From Segatella buccae ATCC 33574 (lineage in GTDB: Bacteria > Bacteroidota > Bacteroidia > Bacteroidales > Bacteroidaceae), in contig NZ_GL586311.1 of assembly GCF_000184945.1 (NCBI RefSeq), positions 2,622,800 through 2,684,819 of the forward strand: 62,020 bases of DNA, read 5' to 3'. Shown piece by piece: positions 1 through 9,044 of the stretch (position 1 is the stretch's first letter; every line of letters starts with the position of its first letter). A program made the translations under genes and the position numbers. Below the pieces are notes generated by a model, which was given only the letters and a program-made list of their open reading frames with translations, was not told the DNA's origin and made no database searches.

Positions 1-176
1 TAGATATTGGCAAGAGCAATGTAGGGTTGGCGCCTTTCTCTATGCCGGTGCAGGATTCGTTCGACAGCTGCCCACCTCGTTCCGTCCAGCAAAGGAGGAA
101 GTCATGGGCATTTGTATCAATAGGCGGAAGGGGTATGTCGAACGATATTCTATAAAGTGGACAAAAACACCGACAG
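1..176. other. Left flank, no confident gene
   Basis: This is the DNA to the left of the IS5-family insertion. On the minus strand an open frame runs from about position 101 out of the window (from a TTG at 92 it would read LDGTRWAAVERILHRH). I do not recognise it and no strong ribosome site marks a start. A plus-strand reading is also open for about 50 codons. It could be the end of a neighbouring gene or non-coding DNA. Confidence 0.3.
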
Positions 177-181
177 GCTTT

Positions 182-1426
182 GAGACCTCTGCAAAACTAT
201 CACCCACGGATTTGTTCATGTCAGAAATAGTTATTACCTTTATATCATGAAACAGAAGCCATCCTCTCCCAGTCTTGCCGAGCTGCTCCTCGGTCAGCGC
301 AAGGTCAAGCAGACCTTCTTCTCCCAGATAGACAAGATAATCGACTGGACTCCCATACGAAGCATTATAGAAATCGCCTATACCAAGGGCAATAAATCAA
401 CGGGTCGCCCGAGTTATGACAGCTTGGTGTTGTTCAAGACCGAACTTCTGCGTACATGGTATGGCCTGAGTGACGGTGAGGTTGAGGATCAAGTGAACGA
501 CCGCCTCTCTTTCAGTCGTTTCGTCGGTTTGGGCATGGAAGACGCTGCTCCCGACAGCACGACAGTCTGCCGTTTTCGGAACACACTGGTGGAAGCCGAC
601 CTATACGATGCGGTTCTGGGTAAAATAAATCGTCAGCTTGAAGAGAAAGGTGTTATCGTCAAGCGCGGTGCCATCGTAGACGCAAGCATTACGGACACTC
701 CTCGTCGTCCCCGTGGGCGCAAGGAATATGAGGTGGTGGAAGACCGTCATGAGGAGGACGGCCGAGAAACCTCGCAAGAGGCAATGCTCAAGGAAGTTGT
801 CAAATCCAATGTAGATGCAGAAGCCCGTTGGGTAAAGAAGATGGGAAAGCTTCACTTTAGCTACAAGCGTCATACGGTAACTGATGAGAATGGGTTGGTT
901 CTGGCCGAGGAGACAACGGCTGCCAACGAGAGCGATATCAAGTATCTTGAAACGCCCTTGAAGAAAGCCGACCTCCCACAAGGGACACCTGTCTATGCCG
1001 ATAAAGGCTACGATTCGGCAGAAAACAGGAAGACACTCGGAAAGATGAAGCTTAAAAGTCGCATCATGCACAAGGGAACCATGGGTAAGAAGGTTACCAA
1101 AAGGCAGCAGCGTGTCAATGTTGCCATCAGCAAGATTAGATACAAGTTCGAGCGCACCTTTGGTTCCATATGCAGGTGGTTTCTTGGAGGGGTAGCAAGA
1201 TATGTGGGACTATCAAAGACGCATGCGCAGCACACGATGGAGGCTATGGCATATAGTCTTTATCGAGCCCTTGGGATAATTGTGTCCAATTCTCTCAAAT
1301 AAAGGAGGAATACCAGACGAAACAAGGCTTTAGCTGCCGTTTTTTACCTAATATCCCGCTGTTTATCACTTTAATGTATTGACAGGTAAAAATGAAGAAT
1401 CTCTAGGATGGTTTTGCAGAGGTCTC
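182..1426 (+). mobile_element. IS5-family insertion sequence, complete
   Basis: Perfect 16-bp terminal inverted repeats bound the element: GAGACCTCTGCAAAAC at 182-197 and its reverse complement at 1411-1426. The 5-bp sequence GCTTT stands directly outside both ends (177-181 and 1427-1431) and is read as the target duplication. The 1245-bp length and one transposase gene fit the IS5 family. Perfect ends and an intact duplication suggest a recent insertion. It lies just beyond the 3' end of the peptide operon. Confidence 0.93.
247..1302 (+). CDS. IS5-family transposase
   Basis: DDE transposase of 351 residues, full length for the family, that would cut and paste the surrounding element. The N-terminal half has the DUF772-type region (TGRPSYDSLVLFKTELLRTW near residue 55). 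Acidic residues at the expected places are the Asp of IVDAS (about 143), the Asp of YADKGYDS (about 257) and the Glu of YKFERTFGS (about 300). The gene starts 65 bases inside the left repeat and ends 109 bases before the right repeat. No frameshift is seen, so it may be active. Confidence 0.93.
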   Translation: MKQKPSSPSLAELLLGQRKVKQTFFSQIDKIIDWTPIRSIIEIAYTKGNKSTGRPSYDSLVLFKTELLRTWYGLSDGEVEDQVNDRLSFSRFVGLGMEDAAPDSTTVCRFRNTLVEADLYDAVLGKINRQLEEKGVIVKRGAIVDASITDTPRRPRGRKEYEVVEDRHEEDGRETSQEAMLKEVVKSNVDAEARWVKKMGKLHFSYKRHTVTDENGLVLAEETTAANESDIKYLETPLKKADLPQGTPVYADKGYDSAENRKTLGKMKLKSRIMHKGTMGKKVTKRQQRVNVAISKIRYKFERTFGSICRWFLGGVARYVGLSKTHAQHTMEAMAYSLYRALGIIVSNSLK

Positions 1427-1582
1427 GCTTTTTCAGAACCATACGCAATCGGATTGCAATCAGCTTGACGCAACCCTTACAAGTTGGGTGGCGAGAATTA
1501 TCCAGTTTCCAGCGTACTGCTGCTAAAGAAAATTTCACGAAGACAAAAAGGCTAAATACTTTCGATGATTTGGATTTTAACT
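1303..1582. other. IS5 right end and spacer, no confident gene
   Basis: Positions 1303-1426 are the non-coding right end of the IS. Positions 1432-1582 lie between the insertion and the stop codon of the last gene of the peptide operon. Short open frames exist on both strands but none has recognisable content. I see no clear terminator for the operon here; the insertion may have displaced it. Confidence 0.5.
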
Positions 1583-2374
1583 CTAATGCTTTAAGGGATG
1601 AAATAACATATTCTGCAAGTTGCATTTCTCAATCTCCTCAGAACTATAAACCGGTCTATACCGCATCGTACCATCATTTACAGCATTTTTATGTGGAATG
1701 TAAAATTTCCGAATAAACCCGTCGGGTACAAATTCCCCATCCCCTCCAAAATCGCCAATCCTGAATCCACCATGATATAGACATGTGGTAATCAAAATTT
1801 CGGAATGTGCCGAATAGCCCTTTTTCTGACAAATATCCAAATATGCCAATGCCTCTTTTGAGTATCTGCATATAGGATTAAATCCCTTTATACATTTGTT
1901 TAAATCATTAGGTAAGTTGTTGCCCATATACCACCAGAGCCAACTCCTGTTCTTATCTGCATTAAATTTTTCAACATGGCAACTTAGAAAGTCATAGTCA
2001 TGTAGATTTTTATGACAATCGTCCATCAGGATGGACCAGTTTCCAGTAAATTCCACATCGTATTCAATAAACCAGTAAAACTTATATAAAGGATTGTCGA
2101 TGAAGAAGCGTAGGACAGGAAAATGACAGCTCCCCGGGAGTAAGGTCTCTTCCATCGGATTATAGCCCAATTCATTTATGGAGTTGCCATCAGTAAAATA
2201 ACATGTAATGTCATCAGGAATTTCCCATGATTCTCCTTCTTCCATATTCACAAGAAGTATGACGGCATACCTTTTTTTGTCCAGTTCGCTATTTAATCTT
2301 CTGTATTTTTTTATCACAGATCCATCAACAAAATGTGTAGACAGAAGAATAACTTCTCTATTGGTCATAAGCAC
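1583..2374 (-). CDS. Glycosyltransferase-like protein, end of the peptide operon
   Basis: A 263-residue cytosolic protein without signal peptide or membrane segments. The central block FYWFIEYDVEFTGNWSILMD (about residues 98-117) looks like the acidic metal-binding (DxD-like) region of GT-A glycosyltransferases, followed by a Trp-rich stretch (RSWLWWYMG). I think it belongs with Bacteroidales glycosyltransferase-like proteins that sit beside peptide export genes, but I cannot place it in a named family with certainty. It follows the HlyD gene by 9 bases in the same direction. Substrate unknown; sugar addition to the exported peptide is inferred from context. Confidence 0.6.
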   Translation of the reverse strand: MLMTNREVILLSTHFVDGSVIKKYRRLNSELDKKRYAVILLVNMEEGESWEIPDDITCYFTDGNSINELGYNPMEETLLPGSCHFPVLRFFIDNPLYKFYWFIEYDVEFTGNWSILMDDCHKNLHDYDFLSCHVEKFNADKNRSWLWWYMGNNLPNDLNKCIKGFNPICRYSKEALAYLDICQKKGYSAHSEILITTCLYHGGFRIGDFGGDGEFVPDGFIRKFYIPHKNAVNDGTMRYRPVYSSEEIEKCNLQNMLFHPLKH

Positions 2375-2383
2375 TCTCTATTA

Positions 2384-3115
2384 TTACTTATTTTGAAAGT
2401 TCATAATTTTATCCTTGAAAAAGTTCTCAAAAATTGTCCGCTCTGTTATTATCAGCTTTGCATCCGTATGTACATTCCAAACTATTGAGCTTGCCAGCTC
2501 TCGTGGTGTTGCGAATTCCAAGGTTATAGCGTATGTACCGTTATTTGGATTTGCGTACTCTGCAATTGAAGTTACTTTTCCTTTCAAAGCTATATCGTTT
2601 ATGCTTGATTCAACAGACATCCCAATTGTAACTTTCTTTTTCAAGCCAACAGGAATTGATGCTTTGGCGATAATCTTCTTCCTGATGGAGTCCACAACAA
2701 AAAAAAGCCCTTCTCCCTCATTCACATAATCGTTTTCTTGAAATATACCACAAGGGCGGACGCTTCCGGAGAGAGGAGATTCTATAGATAGTATACCAGC
2801 TTTATCTTCATGGCTGATGGCAATTTTCAATAAGGTGTCGCCCTTATGTATATGTCCGGATTTCACATTCAGATCAATAATTTGGCCGGAACATGTAGCT
2901 TTGACTTCTGTCATAAGATTGACATTTTTTGCCACAATAGGGATGGTTACTGTATTAGGGTATTTTATGAAATAACTGGCTGTGAACACGAGCAAAACAA
3001 AACTGAGGATGACAGAAATTCCCACACGCAAAATAGCTGGCGGAATTTTCCCCATCAGTTCCTGCACTTCCTCGCTGCGCAGTTCTATATTTGGCAATTG
3101 CTGTCTTTTTTCCAT
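2384..3115 (-). CDS. HlyD-family secretion adaptor
   Basis: A 243-residue periplasmic adaptor subunit. One N-terminal membrane anchor (about residues 31-50, LRVGISVILSFVLLVFTASY) is followed by a lipoyl-like barrel region (VKATCSGQIIDLNVKSGHIHKGDTLLKI) and a C-terminal beta-barrel domain. It is shorter than classical HlyD proteins (about 390-480 residues) because it lacks the long helical hairpin, as is common for adaptors paired with C39-peptidase exporters in Bacteroidetes. Its start codon shares one base with the stop of the ABC exporter gene, so the two are probably translated together. It would link the inner-membrane exporter to an outer-membrane exit. Confidence 0.88.
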   Translation of the reverse strand: MEKRQQLPNIELRSEEVQELMGKIPPAILRVGISVILSFVLLVFTASYFIKYPNTVTIPIVAKNVNLMTEVKATCSGQIIDLNVKSGHIHKGDTLLKIAISHEDKAGILSIESPLSGSVRPCGIFQENDYVNEGEGLFFVVDSIRKKIIAKASIPVGLKKKVTIGMSVESSINDIALKGKVTSIAEYANPNNGTYAITLEFATPRELASSIVWNVHTDAKLIITERTIFENFFKDKIMNFQNK

Positions 3116-5328
3116 TATTGGCCCAACTCCAACTGATTTTTAACCAATGTATAATAATCTCCCCGTTTTTCAACAAGTTCCTCGTGTGTACCTATTTCCA
3201 CGATATGCCCTTGCTTCATTACCACTATCTGGTCCGCATCTTTCACCGTACTCAACCGATGGGCCGCAATCACGACCGTCTTTCCCCTATAAAACTCATG
3301 TAGATTATCCATAATGGCACGCTCATTGGTGGCATCCAAAGAATTGGTCGCCTCGTCAAAGAAGATGTATTCAGGATTTTTGTAGATGGCACGCGATATC
3401 AACAACCGCTGACGTTGTCCTTGGCTAACACCGGAACCTTCCATTCCAATCTTGGTATTGTAGCCTAATGGCAGTTCGGATATAAATTCATCGGCATTGG
3501 CCATCACCGCTGCGTGGTATAATCGCTCCGTGTCGATATCATCCGTATTCAAAGCAATATTATTGGCTATGGTATCTGAAAAAATGAAACTATCCTGCAT
3601 CACACTTCCGGTCTTGCTTCTCCACAAATGAGGGTTGATAGTGTTGAGACTAAGACTGCCTATTTTGATATTGCCACTATTAGGCTGATAGAAACCTTGC
3701 ATAAGCTTGATGAGCGTTGTCTTACCGCTACCGCTTTCCCCAACGATAGCTGTAACCTTATGCTCCGGTATGACAAGGTTCACATCATCCAGGGCATAGT
3801 TCCTTTCTGAACCATCATAGCTGAATCTCAGATGGTCAATGCGAATGCTCTTGTCTTTTGGCAGAATGGAGGTCTTGAAGGCGATGTCTTGTTCCTCGTC
3901 CTCCTGTGCATGTATCTCATTCAGTCGCTCAAGGCTTATCTTGGCATCCTGCAATGCTTGGGCAAAGCCAATGAAGTTACCTATAGGTGCTGAAATCTGA
4001 CCAATGATATAAGTAAGCGACATCATCATACCGAGTGTCATCTGTCCTTCTACTACGGCCCTTGCAGCAATGAATGAAATAAGGATATGCGTTGATTGTG
4101 TAAAAAACGCCGTACCCGCCTGCTGTATCTGTCCGATTGTCAATCCGCGTACACTAATATTGAACAGGTTTACCTGCACGCGTTCCCATTCCCACCTCTT
4201 TTGCTTTTCACAATTGTTGAGCTTGATATCCTGCATTCCCTGTATAAGCTGGATAATCTTGTTTTGTTCTGTCGATGCCTGATTGAAGCGCTTGATGTCA
4301 AGTTCCCGCCGGTATTTCATGAAATAGAGGATCCATGACACATAGAAAGTATTTCCTATCAGGAATATTGTTAGAATCTTCATATTATAGTAAGCCAAGA
4401 TGCTGGCAAAGATAATAAAATTGGCTGACGAGAAGAGGATACTGAGAGAATTGCCCATCAAGAAACTTTTGATGCGCCCATGATCACCGATGCGCTGCAT
4501 AATATCACCTGTACGTTTTGTATCAAAGAAATGCAGGGGCATGTTCATCAGTTTGATAAGGAAGTCGGAAATGAGCGAGATATCTATCCGTGAATTAACG
4601 TGCAGTAGAATCCAACTACGGATATATCCAACACAAAGTTGTGCCAGGAAGATAGTTAGCTGAGCTATGAGAACCAGCGTTATCAGGCTGAGATTCTTCT
4701 CTCCAATACCCCAGTCTACCATAGCCTGTGTCAAAAAAGGGAATATGAGTTGCAACAGACTACCCACCAACATTCCAAATAATAACTGTACAAATTGCCC
4801 CTTATAGGGCAGAAAGTATTTAAGGAAGAAAGAGAGGCTGTGCTTTTTTGCATCCACCTCTTCTTCCCGTTTCCCAAAATCGACACCGGGTTCAAGCAGT
4901 AAGGCTGCCCCTTTATCCATATTGCCAGATTTCGTGCTCAGCCAGCATTTCAGGAACTCTTCTTTAGTATAGCACAAACGCTGAGATGCAGGATCTGATA
5001 TGTATATGTTGTATTTTTCTTTACGCTTTTTCTCTATTTTGTAGCAAACAACAAAATGATTCTGATTCCAGTGAAGGATACATGGGAGTAAAGCTTCTTT
5101 TGCCAGCTGCTCAAAAGTAATACGGACTCCTATGCTTCGAAATCCAATATATTCTGCTGCATCACTGATACCGAGCATGGAAACGCCTTCCCTGGAAATG
5201 TAGCAATGTTGGCGCAACATTTCTGCAGAATACTCTTTGCCGTAATGTTTTGCAATCATCCGCAAGGACGTGGGGCCACAGTCAGCCGCATCATGCTGGA
5301 GATAATGTGGAAAGCGTTTTACATTCAT
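3115..5328 (-). CDS. Peptidase-containing ABC exporter (C39 type)
   Basis: A 737-residue bifunctional exporter that cleaves double-glycine leaders and pumps the peptide out of the cytoplasm. The N-terminal C39 peptidase shows Gln11 and Cys17 (HDAADCGPTSL), His91 (NQNHFVV) and Asp112 (SDPAS), matching the catalytic residues. A six-helix membrane domain follows (about 165-440). The ATPase domain has Walker A GESGSGKTT, signature VSQGQRQR and Walker B IFFDEATNSLD with the H-loop in AAHRLS. All key residues are intact. The Gly26-Gly27 leader of the precursor at 14375-14617 is the obvious substrate. HlyD follows immediately. Confidence 0.95.
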   Translation of the reverse strand: MNVKRFPHYLQHDAADCGPTSLRMIAKHYGKEYSAEMLRQHCYISREGVSMLGISDAAEYIGFRSIGVRITFEQLAKEALLPCILHWNQNHFVVCYKIEKKRKEKYNIYISDPASQRLCYTKEEFLKCWLSTKSGNMDKGAALLLEPGVDFGKREEEVDAKKHSLSFFLKYFLPYKGQFVQLLFGMLVGSLLQLIFPFLTQAMVDWGIGEKNLSLITLVLIAQLTIFLAQLCVGYIRSWILLHVNSRIDISLISDFLIKLMNMPLHFFDTKRTGDIMQRIGDHGRIKSFLMGNSLSILFSSANFIIFASILAYYNMKILTIFLIGNTFYVSWILYFMKYRRELDIKRFNQASTEQNKIIQLIQGMQDIKLNNCEKQKRWEWERVQVNLFNISVRGLTIGQIQQAGTAFFTQSTHILISFIAARAVVEGQMTLGMMMSLTYIIGQISAPIGNFIGFAQALQDAKISLERLNEIHAQEDEEQDIAFKTSILPKDKSIRIDHLRFSYDGSERNYALDDVNLVIPEHKVTAIVGESGSGKTTLIKLMQGFYQPNSGNIKIGSLSLNTINPHLWRSKTGSVMQDSFIFSDTIANNIALNTDDIDTERLYHAAVMANADEFISELPLGYNTKIGMEGSGVSQGQRQRLLISRAIYKNPEYIFFDEATNSLDATNERAIMDNLHEFYRGKTVVIAAHRLSTVKDADQIVVMKQGHIVEIGTHEELVEKRGDYYTLVKNQLELGQ

Positions 5329-5336
5329 CCTTTTCC

Positions 5337-6017
5337 TTACTGATTAAGGGTTTGCACGCTTACCAATTTCATGTGGTTCACAAGATAGGCACTGATTATT
5401 CTTTCTGCCAAAAAAGAAATTGCCCTCTGCTGGTAGTCTACTTGATCATATCTGAAGTCCCGTTCAGCCTTTTGCCTATAGTTCTTTGGATCCATGTTCA
5501 GGCCGTTTTTCCTGTCGAAAGCAAAAAGGATGGGAAACAAGAATTCACAGAGCGCCTCAAAATCCTCATAGCACATGACAAAGCAACAGAATGGAATAAA
5601 GACGGTGGCTTCCAGAAGATATTTGGAGTAAGCATTTTCTGTTCCGTACCTTTCATTCAGAATCTCGATGATGTCATACATGTCATTATAATTATGGGCC
5701 AATCTGTAATACCGTTCAACTGTATATCCCATATTTGCAATCCGCATGACTTGGCATATACCAGGCTCTATATCCATGACATGTGTAAATATCCGGCGAT
5801 AATGACAGAACCCGATAACTTTGCTGTAGATTTTATTTTTCCATACCCAATAGAACGTCGTCAGTTCCGAATAGAACTGGTTGAGTTGGTTGATGTTCTT
5901 ACCCTGTGCGCAAAGGTCATTTCCCTTGAACAGACGGAAGGTTTCATCCTCTTCCAAACCATACTCCTTGATCTGCTGATCGTTGTGGTAAGTTATCCAT
6001 ATCGTCAAGTCTTTCAT
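5337..6017 (-). CDS. DUF4422-type glycosyltransferase
   Basis: A 226-residue protein with the DUF4422 hallmark block VIGFCHYRRIF near residue 66, found in capsule and lipopolysaccharide glycosyltransferases and often annotated as galactofuranosyl- or galactopyranosyltransferase-like. No signal peptide; expected at the cytosolic membrane face. The gene overlaps the preceding galactosyltransferase gene by 4 bases and precedes the exporter by 8 bases. With the UDP-galactopyranose mutase upstream in the same locus, transfer of a galactofuranose unit is a reasonable but untested guess. Confidence 0.78.
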   Translation of the reverse strand: MKDLTIWITYHNDQQIKEYGLEEDETFRLFKGNDLCAQGKNINQLNQFYSELTTFYWVWKNKIYSKVIGFCHYRRIFTHVMDIEPGICQVMRIANMGYTVERYYRLAHNYNDMYDIIEILNERYGTENAYSKYLLEATVFIPFCCFVMCYEDFEALCEFLFPILFAFDRKNGLNMDPKNYRQKAERDFRYDQVDYQQRAISFLAERIISAYLVNHMKLVSVQTLNQ

Positions 6018-6775
6018 ACTGCAAACGTTTTTATGTATTCTGATAATTCTTCTTTATTCATACTGCATACCTTCACCAGCTCTTTTCTCGTTTTAATGGC
6101 CGTTTCCTCATCGAAGAAGCGTGAGTTTTCATTTCTGGGGTGATACAAATGATATGCTTTTCCTTTTTCAGTCCATTTGACCTGGTGTCCCATTATTTGT
6201 ACTCGTCTCAGTCTCTCAACATCTTCCGGTCCCCAACCAGTAAAGTGTTCATTTTCCCCACCCAGTGCCAGGTACTTTTGTCTGTTCACGAAAAAGGCAC
6301 CGCCACAAAACGGACGATTAAAGACAGGATTCAAATTTTGTTCCTCCAAAAACAACAAGTTGCCCTCCTTGATCAATTCATTACTATGTTCTGGAGAAAG
6401 CATAACAAATTCACCACTATAAGGGTAAACAAGTGTACAGCCTGCTTGTACTTTTTGGACAGCCTCTCCGATTTGTTGATATGCTGTCACTACATCGGTA
6501 TCCCATATAGAGGCGATTTTTCTGTCTGCCCTTTTCAAAAGCATATTGATATAATGGGTACGATGAAATAGAGGGTTAGAATCCTTCACAAAAATATATT
6601 CTATATTTTTATGAAAATAACTCTTGTCAACTTTTGGTTGCACATCCGCCTCAAGTACGATAATCTTAGCCTTCAGCTGTGTTAACCAACCAAGGACAAA
6701 ATTAAGATTACGCTGACGTTCATGACTATCAATGCGAAGAGGTATGATAAAAGTACAGGTATTGCTTAAATTCAT
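6014..6775 (-). CDS. Galactosyltransferase-like GT-A glycosyltransferase
   Basis: A 253-residue glycosyltransferase. The N-terminal half is a GT-A nucleotide-sugar fold with an acidic pair in SIWDTDVV (about residue 95). The C-terminal half carries the galactosyltransferase signature GGAFFVNRQKYLALGG followed by FTGWGPEDVERLRR, the acceptor/donor segment of the Glyco_transf_7C group. Both motifs are intact. It overlaps the DUF4422 gene by 4 bases and starts 3 bases after the next upstream gene, so it is tightly coupled in the operon. The likely substrate is the peptide made by this locus, by context only. Confidence 0.85.
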   Translation of the reverse strand: MNLSNTCTFIIPLRIDSHERQRNLNFVLGWLTQLKAKIIVLEADVQPKVDKSYFHKNIEYIFVKDSNPLFHRTHYINMLLKRADRKIASIWDTDVVTAYQQIGEAVQKVQAGCTLVYPYSGEFVMLSPEHSNELIKEGNLLFLEEQNLNPVFNRPFCGGAFFVNRQKYLALGGENEHFTGWGPEDVERLRRVQIMGHQVKWTEKGKAYHLYHPRNENSRFFDEETAIKTRKELVKVCSMNKEELSEYIKTFAV

Positions 6776-6778
6776 TAC

Positions 6779-8437
6779 TTATAGATTTAAATTGTATATT
6801 TTCAGTGCAGTTTGCATAAGTTCTGCTTTGTTGATGTACTTATTACGGTCAATGCCCAAATTGACCCCTAAAGCATGAATATGCTTGATGGTTTTTTCTA
6901 CCCTTGTTTTATAGAAGCCTGCATTCTTCAGTCCTTTCAGCAACCACTTTAAAGGAGAAAGTTCAAAGAGGGAAGAAAAAGCATTTTTTCTATCTTCCTC
7001 AATGACATCATATAACCAATCGATATAATATATCAAGTTTTCTTGAAGTTTCATAGAAGTATACAATTCGGTCTTGTCTTTTACACCTTTTAAAGTTTCA
7101 ATCCTCCACCACAAATAACATCCTATGCCTGTAAGGCCAACATAATCCATATCAAGTACTGGTCTTCGGGCAATGAGGCGAATAACTTCGCTATCAAGAT
7201 ATGGCATGAAGTCCTTTGAAAGTTCACCAACTTTTGTTGTAGGAGCTGCAAATATTTTTTTTATAGAATTTTTCATATGATCAACACAATACCTTTTTTG
7301 GAAAAGTTGCAGCAATTTCAGAGAGGAATGTTCTCTTAACTGGTCATTATAGATAAGGGCCGTCATTTTATCTGCCAGTTGTTTCACAAATTCATCTGGC
7401 TGAAAATTTTCCTCATCAATATGCACTAAGCACTCTGGAGTATAATCCATCATCTCCCCTAATCCCGTTGAATCTGTTGCAATAAAGGGGATGCCGTGAG
7501 CCATCATTTCTATGGCGGAATAACTGCATTGCTCGTGAAATGAGGGTTGTACCCCAATTGTAGCACGATGATAAAACTGTTCCAAATTGTCCTTAGATAG
7601 CTTTCCTGTAAATGTAATATTATCCCATATCCCTTCACAAAGTGCCAGATATCGACTAAAATCGCCATCCCCGACCAAAGTTAAATGGATGGTCTTATCA
7701 TGGGCAATAATCATCTTGGATGCCTTGATGATGTATTCAATGCCCTTGATTTTATCCAGACGACCAACGAATAATATTTCTTTCTGTATGCCTTTTACAT
7801 TGCTGTGTTGGATTATTTTCTCGTCTTTATACATTCCATTATACACAAGATGGAGTTTTGAACCATCCATTTTGTATTCATTCCTGAGTAAATTGTACGT
7901 AAATTTAGAGAGGACTATCACGTCATCACAGATCGAGAGCAAACGTTTATCATGCTGATAATTGCTTCGTATGTTTTCTTTCATTACATCTTCAATATCG
8001 TCATCGCAAATTAGCTTTCTGAATCGTGTAAGATTGCCGTCTAAGCTGAAACACCAATCAAAATAGTGTATGGTATAGACAATTCGGCAAAACATGTACT
8101 TTGCCTTAACAAGTCTCATTAAGTCAAAATGCAGACTGTAGTTGAAATGAAAAACCACCACTTCTTCTTCGCCCACATACGGGCTAAGTAAGAAGAGAAT
8201 ACTTCTATAATAGGCAATGGCATTATCGTCACCTCGAACCGAAGGAATACGATAATGCAGATTGTCTTCTTCATCCTTGCTAATAGAAAATTCACCCACA
8301 TCTGAATGGATGTCAAGAAAGGACAATTCGTATTGTGGCAGGCTGTTTCGAAGACAAAATGCTATCTGCTTGATGTATGTGCCTATCCCATACGCCGCTG
8401 CCCGACTGGCATTATTGACAAGAAAATATTTTATCAT
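6779..8437 (-). CDS. GT-B glycosyltransferase of the GG-Bacteroidales peptide type
   Basis: A 552-residue glycosyltransferase. The N-terminal Rossmann domain begins YFLVNNASRAAAYGIGTYIK, resembling the TIGR04157 family, which is defined by its association with GG-leader Bacteroidales peptide systems. The C-terminal GT4 domain shows FVGRLDKIKGIEYI and the E-x7-E element in HEQCSYSAIEMMAHGIP (about residues 312-328). A helical extension of about 150 residues follows (from about 400), longer than a plain GT4 enzyme. Its start overlaps the LanC-like gene by 26 bases. It is one of the best arguments that the peptide is glycosylated. Confidence 0.87.
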   Translation of the reverse strand: MIKYFLVNNASRAAAYGIGTYIKQIAFCLRNSLPQYELSFLDIHSDVGEFSISKDEEDNLHYRIPSVRGDDNAIAYYRSILFLLSPYVGEEEVVVFHFNYSLHFDLMRLVKAKYMFCRIVYTIHYFDWCFSLDGNLTRFRKLICDDDIEDVMKENIRSNYQHDKRLLSICDDVIVLSKFTYNLLRNEYKMDGSKLHLVYNGMYKDEKIIQHSNVKGIQKEILFVGRLDKIKGIEYIIKASKMIIAHDKTIHLTLVGDGDFSRYLALCEGIWDNITFTGKLSKDNLEQFYHRATIGVQPSFHEQCSYSAIEMMAHGIPFIATDSTGLGEMMDYTPECLVHIDEENFQPDEFVKQLADKMTALIYNDQLREHSSLKLLQLFQKRYCVDHMKNSIKKIFAAPTTKVGELSKDFMPYLDSEVIRLIARRPVLDMDYVGLTGIGCYLWWRIETLKGVKDKTELYTSMKLQENLIYYIDWLYDVIEEDRKNAFSSLFELSPLKWLLKGLKNAGFYKTRVEKTIKHIHALGVNLGIDRNKYINKAELMQTALKIYNLNL

Positions 8438-9032
8438 ATGAACCCTTAATTAGATAATATGCACTACCGTTATCTATGCCTGCATCTTTTCCTAAATATT
8501 CTTTCATTTTCCATACAGGTGGCCTCAGGCTATCTATCAATGAATTTTGCACAACACCCCCGTTAAAATGTCTTTGTATGTTGGCTTCAAGTTCTTTCAA
8601 ATAATCATTTTTTAAAGAAATACATTCTTGGTCGATAATGGATAATCTTGTCCTAATATAGTACAGTATTCCCAAGGCACCTTTCCGAAAGGAGAAATCT
8701 TCCATTCTCCTCGGATCTACACTCATGATTCTCTTGTCTATATCAAAAAGCAAATCATTCAGATTGTCCTTGAACATTCCTGCCTTGTACAATAGTGAGA
8801 AACCAAGTCCCAAACCGGCAAGGCCATTTTCTATACCTATGTTTCCATCACAGTAGTCATCAGAAGTCTGGAGAACGTCTCTTGCATAATCACAAACAAA
8901 ACGATTATCGTGAGTTACTCCATAGCAATAAAGAGCTAGAATAATTCCCATTCTTCCATGATAAAGACTTTTGTCAGACATCAGAGCCATTTGTATGGCC
9001 AAATGATTGATAAAATTTGTTATTGTTGGCAT
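8412..9032 (-). CDS. LanC-like toroid protein without visible zinc ligands
   Basis: A 206-residue protein with repeated glycine-centred helix starts typical of the LanC alpha/alpha toroid: HGRMGIILAL (about 26-35), GIENGLAGLGLGF (66-78), KGALGILYYI (117-126) and a last block near DNGSAYYLIKG. LanC cyclases are about 400 residues and bind zinc through Cys-Cys-His (W-C-x-G and C-H-G motifs). Neither motif is here and the protein is about half length. It is more likely a scaffold or a binding partner for peptide or glycosyltransferase than a lanthionine cyclase. It lies 12 bases after the radical-SAM-like gene and overlaps the next gene by 26. Confidence 0.65.
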   Translation of the reverse strand: MPTITNFINHLAIQMALMSDKSLYHGRMGIILALYCYGVTHDNRFVCDYARDVLQTSDDYCDGNIGIENGLAGLGLGFSLLYKAGMFKDNLNDLLFDIDKRIMSVDPRRMEDFSFRKGALGILYYIRTRLSIIDQECISLKNDYLKELEANIQRHFNGGVVQNSLIDSLRPPVWKMKEYLGKDAGIDNGSAYYLIKGSYDKIFSCQ

Positions 9033-9044
9033 GACATGATCAAT

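Noticed and set aside
1371..1716. Open frames on both strands between the IS5 element and the glycosyltransferase-like gene
   Set aside because: They overlap each other and the real gene end, run into the IS or have no recognisable content.
5250..6143. Long plus-strand open frame of 297 codons
   Set aside because: It is antisense to the DUF4422 gene and the exporter start, which have clear family motifs; no ribosome site or homology on this strand.
8412..9032. Lanthionine cyclase
   Set aside because: The zinc-binding Cys/Cys/His residues are absent and no dehydratase gene is present, so lanthipeptide formation is not supported.
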